Assembly (NCBI GenBank): GCA_025506515.1
Contig: CM046442.1
Span: 10,057,154-10,121,153, forward strand
From: Flaveria trinervia
Taxonomy: Eukaryota > Streptophyta > Magnoliopsida > Asterales > Asteraceae
DNA length: 64,000 bases
Direction of reading: 5' to 3'
Shown here: positions 11,853 to 22,654 of the stretch, piece by piece
Position numbering within the stretch: the stretch's first letter is position 1
Layout of the letters: each line of letters opens with the position of its first letter
Program-made: the position numbers and the translations under genes
Notes under the pieces: model-generated
What the model was told of the DNA's origin: nothing
Seen by the model: only the letters and a program-made list of their open reading frames with translations
Database searches by the model: none

Positions 11853-12355
11853 GATAACGGGATCTCAAGTCAATCTTTGAATAATAGCTTGATCCCTGAA
11901 GCTGATCAAACAAGTCATCGATACGAGATAAAGGGTATCGGTTCTTGACTGTTACTTTGTTAACTCCCTATAATCGATGCACATTCGGAATATGCCATCC
12001 TTCTTCTTAACCAAAAGAACAGGGGCTCCCCAAGTTGATGTGCTAGGTCGAATAAAGCCCTATCTAAAAGCTCCTGAAGTTGTGATGACAACTCTTGTAG
12101 TTCGTTCGATGCTAATCGATAAGGTGCCCTAGCAATCAGGGTTGCGCCGGGAGTCAACTCGATTTGAAATTCCACTTGACGGTGAGGTGGTAATCTAGAA
12201 AGATCCTCTGGAAACACCTCTAGAAAGTCACGCACTATGGGAATGTCCTCCATTCTCCTTTCTTCTGCTTGCTTATCGATGACGAGTGCTAGAATAGCCA
12301 AACGACCTTTTCGTAACAACTTTTGGGCTTTCATGTATGAGATGATGCCTATCAT
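11853..12355 (-). pseudogene. pol: Element B reverse transcriptase N-terminus
   Basis: The reading starts with KGRLAILALVID and the linker IPIVRDFLEVFPEDLSRLPP, then VEFQIELTPGA and APYRLASNELQELSSQLQELL, the standard lead-in of Ty3/gypsy RT. A single-base frameshift near 12055 moves the following FIRPS, GAPVLxVKKKDG and CIDYRE motifs to another frame. The part nearest the junction (11853-11890) reads KIDLRSRYHQ. The palm domain continues beyond the solo LTR at 9130. Confidence 0.87.
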
Positions 12356-12765
12356 AGCACCACTCCTATCACCTCTGACTGTAAGAATTTTGTCACCACA
12401 GGAATTCGTATGATCTTCTCATGACATATGACTTCCGCTTGTTTACTAGAGAGCCAATCCATGCCTATCACTTCATCAAAACTCCCCAGCGTAACAGGCA
12501 TAAGATCTATAGCGAAAGTATGACCAGCAAGCTCTATCGTACAATCTCTAAGGATATACCTTACATGGATCTGTTTACCGTCGGCCAATTCTATGATGTA
12601 TTTAGATTCTAAGGCGGAGGGTATATCACTTAAAAAACTACAGAAATTTAAGGACACGAAGCTCCTATCGGCTCCAGCATCGAATAGTACCGTAGCAAAA
12701 CACCCATTAACTGAAAACCTACCAGTAACAGTTGTGGGGTCATTTAGCGCCTCACCTGAGCCAAT
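12352..12765 (-). pseudogene. pro: Element B aspartic protease, active site D-A-G-A
   Basis: Retropepsin-like protease that processes the gag-pol polyprotein. Upstream of the first ATG in frame, the minus strand reads NDPTTVTGRFSVNG, then ATVLFDAGADRSFVSLNF: the active site is DAGA where DSGA or DTGA is usual. The flap and C-terminal region follow (ADGKQIHVRYILRDCTIELA, FAIDLMPVTLGSFDEVIGMDWLS), with the family's typical IGMDWL. The length is normal. The Ser/Thr to Ala change removes the hydroxyl that normally stabilises the catalytic Asp pair, so reduced or lost activity is inferred. Confidence 0.85.
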
Positions 12766-12962
12766 GAAGAAGGCTCTCCCTTTGGCTCCATCGTTGTTTC
12801 CACCATTACCAGTACCATTGCCATCATTGTTGTTGTTACCGTGGTTGTTGTGTTGTGGCCATTGCCGTTATTGCCATTACCATTTTTCCTCAGTTGTGAG
12901 CAGTTTCGCCTGTAATGCCCTTCCTTCCCACATCAAAAAACCTTTGGAGTCTCCTGAGGTTA

Positions 12963-13250
12963 TTATGGCTTCCTTAATAGTTCACCACGACAATTCTTAG
13001 CAGCGTGTCCAATCTTACCATAGCGTTGACACTTGAAATTATCACACCTTCCCACATGATGGTAATTACACCGAGTGCACTTAGGATGTTTACCACCATA
13101 ACCACTGGGTCCTTGACTATTTGAAGCCGTCTGGTTGAAGTTGTGGTTATTATCGACCCCCGCTGTTGTTGCTGAACTGGCTGTTGTTATTGTTGAGATT
13201 GGGGTTGACTGCTGGATGATGATGATTTGTTGTTGTTGGAAGTATCCCAC
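12963..13250 (-). pseudogene. gag: Element B gag C-terminus with damaged zinc knuckle
   Basis: Gln/Ile/Thr-rich and Asn-rich linker followed by a Cys/His cluster, CTRCNYHHVGRC, and a zinc knuckle, CQRYGKIGHAAKNC, in which the second Cys of CX2CX4HX4C is Tyr. Zinc knuckles bind the element RNA for packaging. The frame changes on both sides. 12766-12962 reads as a low-complexity Asn/Gly linker to the protease. Confidence 0.82.
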
Positions 13251-13259
13251 TTCCTCTTA

Positions 13260-13833
13260 TTGTCGGGCACGCTCGCCATAACGCCCCGCTTAGGTAAACA
13301 TCCTTGCTCCACTGCTTGATCAGTTAGCTTATGAGCTAACTGGATGGCTTGCTAAATCGTGGTCGGTTGGAAGCAGTCACCATGCTTTGAATTTCAGGTA
13401 CTAATCCCCGTATGTAATGCTCAACCCTCTTGTGCACTTCGTTCACCATCCCCGGGCATAGGGTGGCTAATTCATGGGTTCGCGAGGTGTAGGCCTCAAT
13501 TTCCGAGCCCTACATCTTAAGTTGCCAGAACTCCATCTCCAGCTTTTGTACTTCATTTCGAGGACAGTACTCCTCAGTCATCATCTCCTTGAATTCAGTC
13601 CAGGGAAGCCCATTTGCCATCGCTTGTCCTAGCATCTGAACTTGCGCATTCCACCAGGATAGAATGGCACCTTCCATAGTCCCGGTGGCATATTTCACCT
13701 GATCAATAGGTGGGCAATTGCATTTAGCGAAAAAAGACTCTGTCTTCTCAAACCATCGTACCAGTCCTATAGCCCCTTCAGTACCACTGTAGGTTTGTGG
13801 TATACAGTCCATAAAGGACTTATAGATACACAC
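13260..13833 (-). pseudogene. gag: Element B gag capsid domain
   Basis: The capsid-type Retrotrans_gag region reads IYKSFMDCIPQTYSGTEGA, then LVRWFEKTESFFAKCNCP, GTMEGAILSWWNAQV and a PWTEFKEMMTEEYCPRNE/VQKLEMEFWQLKM block. A stop follows at about 13510. Beyond it the frame continues with the EIEAYTSRTHELATLCPGM-type and GLVPEIQSMV-type segments typical of this gag, with another frameshift around 13365. It assembles the virus-like particle. In-frame damage makes it a pseudogene. Confidence 0.85.
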
Positions 13834-13911
13834 CAGTGGTCATGTTTTAACACAACAAACATTAATCAGATATCCTATACAGTTATTCAGAATATTTGAT
13901 GTAGCTTTCTA

Positions 13912-14097
13912 TCATCGTTTACCTGCTGGCTGTCCCGTCTGGGCAGCAGCCATCGCTGCCTGAACATGCTCGTTTATCAGGGCAGCTAATTCAGCAGGGA
14001 TCATATTTATAGCACCACCGCCATGGTCTCCGGCCCCACGTCCACGTCCGCGCCCACGCCCATGTCCACGTCCACGTCCACGTCCACGGGCGTCCAT
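13912..14097 (-). pseudogene. gag: Element B gag N-terminus, Arg-Gly repeat
   Basis: Sixty-one codons from an ATG at 14097: a run of RG dipeptides (GRGRGRGHGRG type), then GGGAINMIPAELAALINEHVQAAMAAAQTG. The amphipathic PAELAALINEHVQ helix just before the capsid domain is typical of plant Ty3/gypsy gag. A stop at 13914 and about 80 bases without an open frame separate it from the capsid domain at 13833. A lost frame is the simple explanation. Confidence 0.75.
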
Positions 14098-14335
14098 TTT
14101 TCACTTTACATTCACAAATACAATAATGAGTAACATCAAGCATATTTATCCCATTAAAGTACAATAAACAGTAAGGAATAATGAATCATCACAACCACAG
14201 CATTCATAACAAAAATGATAACCAAGATAAATAAATTGTAAATGAGTCACAATGTATTCACCAGTGTCATAATTTAAGTTTGTCGTTCGGGTGGGGAAAC
14301 AACCCTTCCCACATAGGTTTCAAAAAAGAGAAACA

Positions 14336-15061
14336 CTACATAGTCCAAGTCATATAAAGGAAATCAATTGACGACATCCAACCCATCACTGTCATCTTCC
14401 GGCTCCACCGGTTCTCCTCCCTGGGTTCCTCCTTGGGATCCTCATCCCCAGGGTCCTCTGCAGGAGCAGGAGCTATGGCAATCTGAAGCGCTGCCAATTG
14501 GGCTTCTAAGGTAGCAATTCTGTTATCGGCTACTGTATCCCGCTGTTCACGAGCAGTTATGCGTCCTCTAAGTGTTATAAAACCGTTTTCCATGTGGTGA
14601 CACCCATTTAGGGTCTTCCCGTGTCGCTCCTCGAGTTCATCCATTTGATGTCGTAGTTTGTACACCTCGTGCTGCAGTGTACAAACATCACCCGTGAGTC
14701 GCCTGACTCGTTGCTGCTCAGTATCCAGTGCAGCCACCAATGCAGCAATCATTTGCTCATTGGACTACACCATTCGTGGGAGTGAAGGCATTAGTTGATC
14801 AGTGTTGCTCCTAGTCCTGGGCCTCGGGACAGGTTCGCGCTCCCTATGCATTATGTGATCAACGAACTTGGGGTAGAAACTCCAGTCTCGTGGGGGGTCA
14901 CGCTCCATCAATGCAAAAGTTTGATCCCAATCAATCTCCCCTCGAGGATAAGCTAGACGAGGCCAGTCGGGTCCATTGTCGGGTACAGGTGCGGGAGGTG
15001 GGGGCTCAGATCGTGTAGGTGATGTCGTTCGCTTACCCGGAGTTCTCGATGACGATGCCAT
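14336..15061 (-). pseudogene. Extra ORF of element B upstream of gag, coiled coil, in-frame stop
   Basis: Two same-frame open stretches separated by one TAG (14767-14765) and four sense codons. The first (from 15061) is basic and Pro-rich (MASSSRTPGKRTTSP, PPPPAPVPDNGPDWPRLAYP) and contains DWDQTFALMERDPPRDWSF. The second has a long heptad-like region (LDTEQQRVRRL, LQHEVYKLRHQMDELEERH, ATLEAQLAALQIA) predicted by eye to form a coiled coil, then an acidic tail. It sits between the PBS and the gag start, about 240 bp before gag, on the coding strand. I do not recognise a named family. It could be an accessory ORF or a duplicated and diverged N-terminal gag. Confidence 0.6.
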
Positions 15062-15181
15062 GCTGCAAAGGGTGTGATGTGTATGCCAATGAGTATGCAG
15101 TAGAGGAAATAAGGAACATGTAATTAAGTAACTATGTGCGGTATAGTCTAGTGTGTATGTAACCTAGTTCCCTATAACCAA

Positions 15182-15198
15182 TGGCACTGATACCAATC
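15182..15198 (-). promoter_or_regulatory. Primer binding site of element B
   Basis: The minus strand immediately inside the 5' LTR reads GATTGGTATCAGTGCCA. TGGTATCA matches the start of the usual initiator-Met PBS (TGGTATCAGAGC). Its position next to the LTR TG fixes the element's orientation. Confidence 0.75.
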
Positions 15199-17822
15199 TG
15201 TCACACCTTTAGAATCCATGTGCGGAGTTTTACCGCGAGGTGTGTGAACAAATAAGGATCACAGTCAATAGTTACCCAGAACGACTCTATATGCCAACGT
15301 TAGAATAAAATCAACCAAAGTTCAAACTTGAAAACTATGCGGAAGCGTTTTGTAAATACGACAAATCCAAAGTATAAAAAATGCATAATATGGCAAAACA
15401 CGCGCCATCCCAATGTTTAAAAACCCATGAATAAAAGACAACAAATGTATCTACGAATTAAAGCCTTAGGATGCATGCTGGACCCATGTTGTGTTCCTAA
15501 TGGCAAGCCTAGTTAACGACCTGAGAATAGCATACTAATAATGTCAACACAATGGTTGGTGAGTTCAAGAGTTGACGTTCAGATATAAACAATTTAACAG
15601 TTGTGATATATAAGTAGTGTATTGTAACAGATAGCTAATCAATTAACAATAAATATTAATTCATAGTGATTTCGCAATTAAAGTTGACTGTGATAAGTTG
15701 TTGCCTCATGTCACGACTTATCAGGTCATGACAATGCTCATTAGGACAAATTGCACCCCGTTGACCTCGAGTCACACAGGTGGGGCTCGTCAGACCCAGT
15801 AGTACTACCCAAGTTTCCCCGCTATTCAATATCAACAATTCGAAAGTGTGAGGACTTTTCCATGATAAACAGCACTATATTAATATTATACACAACTTAA
15901 ATATAAAGCATTTATAAATTACCAGTATGCTATCTCCCCCAAAAGAGATTAAGTAAATAGTGGAGCATGAACTCACCTGATATGCGTAACAAATACTTAG
16001 GGTTTACTTGGAAGAAAGAGTGGACAGAAAACCTTCAGAGGTTACCTAGATCATGTAAGTACATAAGTACGTGTAAACAGAGAACATGTGGAACCCTAAG
16101 CACACCACAACCAAAGACTAAAGGTTTCAGAAAATAGACACATTTACCCGTTGGTGACATCATGAGTTATAATTCAATTAAGCAAACGTGAACATATAAC
16201 ATACATGGTTAACATTCAAATGCATCACATGTGGTGCTATATTACCTAATGCAATACTTAGATCATCATACCACTAAATATCATACAAGTCATGCGAATC
16301 TAAAACATTAACATGCCCACTAGTTATACATAACTAACACTAACACACACACAAGATCAAATCACGCACTACATGCCATGTGAAGCCACTCACGACTTCA
16401 AATCCTAAACCCTGCCAATCCTACTAAGTAAGGGCCTCAGATTCGCACGCATGTATGATGATCACAATCATATTCATTATATTCAACACATACCACAATG
16501 ATCAATTTCCATACACTCAAATAACACGTTCCATCACATTAGACAACCACAATAAACACTCTAGCCTGATCTTAACACCAAAAACATGTCCAACTCATAA
16601 TATCCAACGTACATCGAAAATAAAGTTTCCTTTTTGGGAAAGTAATGCTCAAAAGTGATCTGCCATCCATAACAATCACAAATTCATCAATCACATACCT
16701 AATAAAGTTCATAACATAACTAGGCATGATCAACAACACCAAACTAATATAATTCATCAATTCATATCCCAAAAAGTTACTCTCTTTAGTAATGTATGGA
16801 TTCTAATATGTGTTCTTGAACTCCCATAGTTCACAACAACAATCTAGTATCTAAACATCATCATAAACATATCCATAACATCCAGTCATCCCTAATTCAA
16901 CATTCTTGACAAAATAAAGTTACTATTATTAGTAACCTATGAACACAACCTTCAATTCATCAATTTCTTGCAAGATCAATGTAATCTAGCACTCACCCAC
17001 CAAAATAACACCATATAATCATCTAACAATCATCAACTTCATATAATTAACATCAATTTTCGACTTAGGGTTCATCTTGAATCAAAGTTCATGAATTCAT
17101 CAAAAACGTATCTTCTTGCATAATGGATGTTATACAACATGTATACTGTCTAACTAACATACTAGCATCATCAAACAACAACAACTTCAACATTTTTTAA
17201 CCCAAATCTGAATTAGGTTCGGCCATATCAAGAAAATCCCTAAAAGTTGTAAAATTCTAACCTTTTCACGTGTATTATCTTGCAATTGATGTTTCTAACA
17301 TGTTCTATAGCTTGAGATCTACCAAAACCATAGCAAAATGATTGTTGAAGGCTGAAATTCGAAGGTGAGGGTGCTTGGAATGGATGTTCCGGCTGAAATT
17401 GGGTTTGGGGGGATTAGGGTTGTTAATTTTGTTAAGTCTTAGTTTTAGGAAATTATACTTAACCCCCTTTATTTATATTTATAAAAACTATTCTTTTAAA
17501 CACTTTTTAAAAGGTTTTAACTTAATATACCAACATTATTATTCAACAATATAATATTTACATTATTTCCACTAGTCATAAGATAGACATTTAAATATAC
17601 GTGTTTCCATGTTACGCGATAAATTCACCGTTAACATTTAAATCGTGTAAACACATAAGCATAACATAATAATCATCTAATCAATTACTTATCATTAATG
17701 TACATTATTAGTTATTATTAGGTCACCAACATTAAACGACAACTAGTGTATGTTCATGACATGTGTACGCAAGACTTACGGAACTAACGGAGTTTTGGTA
17801 ACGGGAAATTACCGATGTCACA
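15199..17822 (-). repeat. Element B 5' LTR (right)
   Basis: 2624 bp, from TGTCACACC to GATGTCACA, followed by the target duplication CGAAC (17823-17827). It should carry the promoter of B, reading leftward. No coding sequence. Confidence 0.92.
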
Positions 17823-17827
17823 CGAAC

Positions 17828-18673
17828 GACCTCATGCGAATAGACTCAATGCGAATGAGTCCTATGAAAATGGAATTAATGCATATGGACCTCATGCGAA
17901 TGAAACTAATGCAGATGAGCACTTATGCAAATGGACCCTCAGTCGCATGACTCCCCGTGCGACTAACCCTCAATCGCACGACTGGTAGGCATATGGGCCT
18001 CAGTCGTACGTCTCATATTCGAATGACCTTCAATCGCACGACTGGCATGCATATGGCTTCAGTTGCATGACTGGCATGCCATTCGGTCGCATAGCCCTAG
18101 CTGTGCAGAATGCAGTTCAACCCCGAACCCAATCGGCCATTATCGACTTCCAAGCTCATCCAAACCCATTCTAAGCCCAATCACCATCCTAAACCTTAGG
18201 AATGCATACCACAACACCATTCAAGCACACACAAGCACAAACACAAGACCCAACGAATCATACACACACATACACATACACAAACGGGTCAAACACACAC
18301 ACACACACTCTCAAAAACTCGATTTTCAGATGTGTTCCAGCGCTAAATCATTCAAAAACGTGTAAAAGAGGGGTCCTAGAAATCACAAAAATGACCACAA
18401 CGAGAAGAGCTTCGATTTGACTCGCTACATGATGATTTTCGAGCTTGAATCTACGCTAACCAACCTTTTTCTCTCATTTTCTCTTCTTCCTCTCTTCTCC
18501 TCTTTCTATGCTGAAAATGTGAGTATGGGGAGAGGGTAATGGCTGCCCTCTCCCTTCAAATATCACCACATACCCAACTATCTCTTGTTGGCGGGTTTGG
18601 TCCCTTGACTTTGGACTTTATTTATTTTTCTTCATTCGTCGGCTTCAAAATAAATAAATAATCGGGTGTTACA
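17828..18673 (-). repeat. Element A 3' LTR, right part (after the B insertion)
   Basis: Resumes the A LTR at GACCTCATGCGAAT, matching 23889-24729. It includes repeats of ATGCGAATG and GTCGCA(T/C)GACT (17828-18100) and an (AC)n run near 18291-18309, and ends GGTGTTACA at 18673. Confidence 0.92.
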
Positions 18674-18692
18674 AGTCCACCCCCCTTAAATA
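18674..18692 (-). promoter_or_regulatory. Polypurine tract of element A
   Basis: The minus strand reads TTAAGGGGGGTGGACT directly before the LTR start TGTAACA. A G-rich purine run beside the 3' LTR is the expected plus-strand primer. Confidence 0.85.
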
Positions 18693-18796
18693 GGTTTCGT
18701 CCCCGAAACCGGTTATTTCTCCCACAAACGTGGGTAATGCTACCTTATTTCTTCCTTAGTTTTCCACGTTGACTCGGATCCCTTCCTGTGCTTCCA

Positions 18797-19266
18797 CTAT
18801 ACGCGCACAAGAGGAACCACTTTATTTCTCAGCCTCTTTTCTTTTCGATCGATGATTGCCACTGGTTGCTCCACGTAATTGAGCCGTTCGTCTACTTCGA
18901 TATCCTCTACTGGAACAATCATGTCTTCATCTGCTAAGCACTTTCTTAGATGAGATACGTGGAATGTCAGGTGAATTCCACTTAACTCCTCTGTAAATTC
19001 CAGTCTATAGGCCACCTCTCCTACTTGAGCAACGATTCGGAAAGGCCCTATATACCTTGGCTCAACTTGCCCCGCTTCCCGAATCGGATGATACTCTTCC
19101 AAGGTGAGACCTTCAACATAACCCGGTCCCCCACCTGGAACTCAATGGGTCTGCGTTGTTTATCGGCATACGACTTCTGTCTATCCTTGGCTGCCTTCAT
19201 GAAGGCTTTGATCCTTTCAAGCTTCTCAGTCGTAGCCGAAAGGATGATAATGGATCTCATAATCAT
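18797..19266 (-). pseudogene. pol: Element A integrase C-terminal remnant
   Basis: Two overlapping frames read TTEKLERIKAFMKAAKDRQ, FQVGDRVMLKVSPWK and then, from 19102, YIGPFRIVAQVGEVAYRLE, HLTFHVSHLRKCLADED and VAIIDRKEKRLRNKVVPLV, the C-terminal DNA-binding end of a Ty3/gypsy integrase. The zinc-binding and DDE core regions are absent. The sequence jumps directly from the RNase H/integrase linker (HYHP at about 19243) to this tail. Comparison with B suggests roughly 1 kb was lost. Confidence 0.85.
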
Positions 19267-19639
19267 AGTCTTTTATGAGCTCCAACCATCTTCTCTGCCT
19301 CATGTTCAGGTCCTTCTGCTCAAAGAAGTACTTCAAGATTTTTGTGGTCTGTGAATATGGTGCAATTCGTCCCGTAGAGACGTGCCTCCAAATCTTTAAT
19401 GCAAGGACCACGGTTGCTAGCTCCAAGTCATGAGTAGGGTAGTTGACCTCATGAACTTTCAATTGTCGGGATGCATAGGCTATAACCTTCCCTCTCTGCA
19501 TTAACACGCACCCCAACCCCGAGTAGGAAGCATCAAAATAAACCACCAGATCTTCACTTCCATCGGGTAATGACAGAACAGGAGCTTGAGTCAATCTCGT
19601 CTTCAATTCTTCGAATTCTTCTCTTGAGCTTGACCCCAT
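19226..19639 (-). pseudogene. pol: Element A RNase H
   Basis: VVYFDASYSGLGCVLMQRGK, AYASRQLKVHE, PTHDLELATVVLALKIWRH and a degraded TDHK region (frameshift near 19345) identify the RNase H domain. It ends with YDYEIHYHP, after which the normal PGKANVVADALSR linker is missing because of the deletion. Confidence 0.87.
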
Positions 19640-20177
19640 ACAAACTTCACATCTTTCCGGGTCAACTTGGTTAGTGGAGAAGTGATCTTGGAAAAGTCTT
19701 GGATGAATCTTCTGTAGTAGCCCACCAAACCCAAGAAACTACGAATCTCGGATGGCGTCTTTGGAGACTTCCATTGCATCACTGCCTCCACCTTAGCCGA
19801 GTCACCATAATCCCGTCGGGATTCACCACATGACCCAAGAATTGGACATCGCATAACCAGAATGCGCACTTGGAGAATTTAGCATACAACTTCTCCCTCC
19901 TCAACGTCTCCAAAGCCTCCTGAATATGACTGGCATGTAACTCGCTCTTCGAATAAATCAGGATATCATCGATAAACACAATCACTGATTTATCTAACAT
20001 CGGCCGACACACACGGTTCATCAGATCCTTAAAAGCAGTTGGCGCATTAGTCAACCCAAATGACATAACGAGGAACTCATAATGACCATAGCGCGTGTGA
20101 AAAGCTGTTTTAGGGATATCCTGCTCTTTCACCTTCAACTGATGGTAACCAAATCGAAGGTCGATCCTTGAAACCAA
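19603..20177 (-). pseudogene. pol: Element A reverse transcriptase, catalytic part
   Basis: RIDLRFGYHQLKVKEQDIPK, FLVMSFGLTNAPTAFKDLMN and VIVFIDDILIYSKS (catalytic FIDD) form the RT palm. After a frameshift at about 19800, KTPSEIRSFLGLVGYYRRFI begins the thumb/connection region leading to RNase H. The two fragments overlap in different frames. Confidence 0.9.
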
Positions 20178-20600
20178 CTGGCACCTTGAAGCTGATAGAG
20201 CAAATTATCTATTCTCGGTAAGGGGTATCGGTTCTTCACTGTCAACTTGTTCAGCTCACGGTAGTCAATACACATCCTCATACTACCGTCTTTCTTCTTC
20301 ACAAACAGGACCGGAGCACCCCAAGGAGAGATACTCGGCCTAATGAACCCCTTATCAAGCAGCTCTTGCAACTGCTCCATCAACTATTTCATCTCCGCCG
20401 GAGCCAACCGATATGGTGCCTTGGCAACAGGTTGGGCACCAGGTATCAGATTAATCTGAAACTCGATCTCTCGGTCAGGTGGCACTCCTGGTAAGTCTTC
20501 TGGGAACACGTCTGGAAAGTCACACACAACCGGTACATCAGACAGTTATGGTGTTGGCGTATCCACATCCTTTACATAGTCCAAATAGGCGCTACATCCA
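20135..20600 (-). pseudogene. pol: Element A reverse transcriptase N-terminus with nonsense codon
   Basis: The minus strand reads the FPEDLPGVPPDREIEF linker and APYRLAP, then an amber codon (20386-20384) where relatives have Glu. The frame continues MEQLQELLDKGFIRPS, WGAPVLFVKKKDGSMRMCID and NKLTVKNRYPLPRID. A frameshift near 20160 ends it just before the palm domain. Confidence 0.87.
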
Positions 20601-21080
20601 CGCCTCATACACTTTCCCGCCACCACCATTGAGATCACTTTCGGGATCGTCGTAACCCGATCCCCATAAATAGTTACTGAACTCCCGTCAGGCGCTGTCA
20701 AACGAATCATCTTCTAGCGACAGATATGTTCGCCTCGAAGTCCACCACCAATCCATCCCAATAACCAAATCGAAACCACTTAAGGTCATCACGAATGGTC
20801 TAACAGGAAACTTATGACCTTCTAGTTCCATATCACTTTCTCTATCATCTCAGAAATCCTGGTAAGTTCCCTATGATAGTTTCTACATCAAGGGCGCATC
20901 AACACTTACTACAACGGCAGCTTAGCACAGAAAACAGCAGAACTAAAACCTTTACTGGCACCCGAATCAAATACACGGAAGCTAAAGTTTGGTTCACTAG
21001 AAACGTACCGGACACAACATCAGGGTCCGTCCTAGCCTCCTCCTGTGTCATAGTGAATGCCCTGGCTCGCCCTTGGTCCT
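20600..21080 (-). pseudogene. pro: Element A protease region
   Basis: After MTQEEARTDPDVVSGTFLVN the active-site segment FDSGAS lies at about 20975-20955, one frame away from its lead-in, so a frameshift separates them. The D-S-G-A triad itself is canonical, unlike element B. The remainder is decayed and read with low certainty until the RT linker begins. Confidence 0.75.
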
Positions 21081-22311
21081 TCAACCTCCCGTCTTCTTCG
21101 GCCCCGGAACCCTCAGCCCTCGCTTCTTACAGTCCCTACTCATGTGACCCTCTTCACCACAGTTAAAGCATCGGACCACACGACAGTCCCTTGCCACGTG
21201 CCCCGCCTTCCCACATTTAAAGCACCCGTTCAATCCCAACCTACATTCTCCCGTATGCTCCCTTCCACACTTGCCACACATTTTCGACCCCGCACTCGAT
21301 GTGGCCACACAACGGTCATCCACCCGTGCCTTCTTCTTAACCGTCGAGGCATTGCCCCGATCAAACCTCTTCCCCTGCCAGTTTCGATCACCTCCACCCT
21401 TCCTGTTACCTTCAGCCACCACCACTACAGCCCTCTCATCATATAACCTCCCTGCCAAATCCACTGCCAACCTAAACATGCTCGATCGTGCAGTGATCAT
21501 ATGCCTACGAATATCCGCTGGCAAACCCTGAATATACCTCTTGATCGTTCGAGAAAGAGGTGTCACATGATCCGGCACCAAACGTGCCATATTGTTGAAT
21601 TTGGTGGTGTACTGTTGGTGTGTCATGGTTCCCGCCTCCAGCTGTAGGAATTCTCTCTCAACTTTATCCATCTCTCTATGAGGACCAAACTTCTCAATCA
21701 CCAACTTCTTCATTTCAACCATCTCATCCTCCCGATTGCCCGACTACCCTCTCTTGGACTATGTTGTCCCACCAGCACAGAGAAGAGTCCACAAAAGGTG
21801 GGTAGCAAACTTTACTTTCTGGTCCTCCCGGCACTCACTGATATCAAGAACAGCTCTCATTTCCCTCACCCACCGGTGAGCAGCAGCAGCAGTGCCATTA
21901 CCCGTCAAAGTAGGGGGTTGCATCTCATAAACGCCTCGTAGTTTTAACGCCTCGTTCCGCCTCCGGCACAGGCTCTTCTTCTTCCTCCTCATCATCAGTT
22001 AGAACCGTTTCAGGCTCTGGATGTTCCCATTCTCCCGATGACCTATTCCTTTCTTTCATTCCCTTCTCCCGTACCGCCTAATCACTTCGGTCACCACAGA
22101 CGGTACGATTGTCTGCACGACCTGATGCACCTCTTCAACCACCACCTCTTTCACCGAGGCCCTCAGGTTTACACTCTCATCACCACGCTCCGAATGAGGG
22201 GTCTTGGGTTCCTCATGAACCATCTTTTCAACTCTGGTCTTCCTCTCTTGGGTCGCGGTTCAGCACCGTGAGCTCCACTATGTGAACTTTCGAAGATCTA
22301 CCGCCAGCCAT
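21081..22311 (-). pseudogene. gag: Element A gag
   Basis: The start codon at 22311 gives MAGGRSSK, as in the partial copy at the window start. Fragments are VYEMQPPTLTGNG and VREMRAVLDISECREDQKVKFATH (21995-21759), then from 21722 KKLVIEKFGPHREMDKVERE, DVTPLS-type and PADIRRHMITARSS segments, and a Cys-rich tail with CGKCGREHTGEC, CFKCGKAGHVARDC and CFNCGEEGHMSRDC. The last two are perfect CX2CX4HX4C zinc knuckles. The N-terminal half carries several frameshifts. The C-terminal 213 codons are intact. Confidence 0.88.
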
Positions 22312-22635
22312 TCACACGCACACTAAAAGATTCAAACACCAACACGGTCATTCAAGGGAATAGCTCAGTTTATGTCAGTATAGCAAGTCTCTAATTACAA
22401 TGGCCATTGTGATTAGCCACTTACTTTACTCTTCATACCCCAAGCATTACCTGTCCTGACTACATCAGTATTTAAATCTACATATAACACATAACCACAT
22501 ACCATGCACACAAAATACTGGTTAACATTACGAAAATACCTGATGGCACGTAGCTACTCAGATTGGCATCCCTTTCAGTCCCATTCTTAGTTTAAGTTAA
22601 GGTTTATTTTGAAATTTTACCCATTTCACTTAAAC

Positions 22636-22653
22636 TTTGGCTCTGATACCAAC
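22636..22653 (-). promoter_or_regulatory. Primer binding site of element A
   Basis: The minus strand reads TTGGTATCAGAGCCAAAG directly inside the 5' LTR, a perfect start to the plant initiator-Met PBS TGGTATCAGAGC. Confidence 0.92.
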
Positions 22654-22654
22654 T

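Larger units (their letters stand above)
3869..17822 (-). mobile_element. Ty3/gypsy chromovirus-type retrotransposon B, nested in the A LTR
   Basis: Minus-strand element with LTRs at 3869-6513 (3') and 15199-17822 (5'), both TGTCACACC...GATGTCACA. A PBS-like site lies at 15182-15198 and a purine tract beside 6514. Coding order on the minus strand is an extra 5' ORF, gag, protease, RT, RNase H, integrase and a chromodomain-like C-terminal tail, which fits the chromovirus lineage (Tekay/Del-like, by resemblance). The RT is interrupted by a solo LTR. Without that insertion the element would be about 11.2 kb. Frameshifts and stops make this copy defective. Confidence 0.93.

Noticed and set aside
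13834..13920. Possible intron between the Arg-Gly N-terminus and capsid domain of B gag (AGGTAAAC donor-like site)
   Set aside because: No acceptor AG is placed so as to restore the capsid frame; ordinary frame decay explains the gap.
18063..18420. ORFs of 100 and 72 codons with Thr-His repeats
   Set aside because: They lie inside the A LTR and translate the (AC)n tract; the other LTR has the same sequence out of frame.
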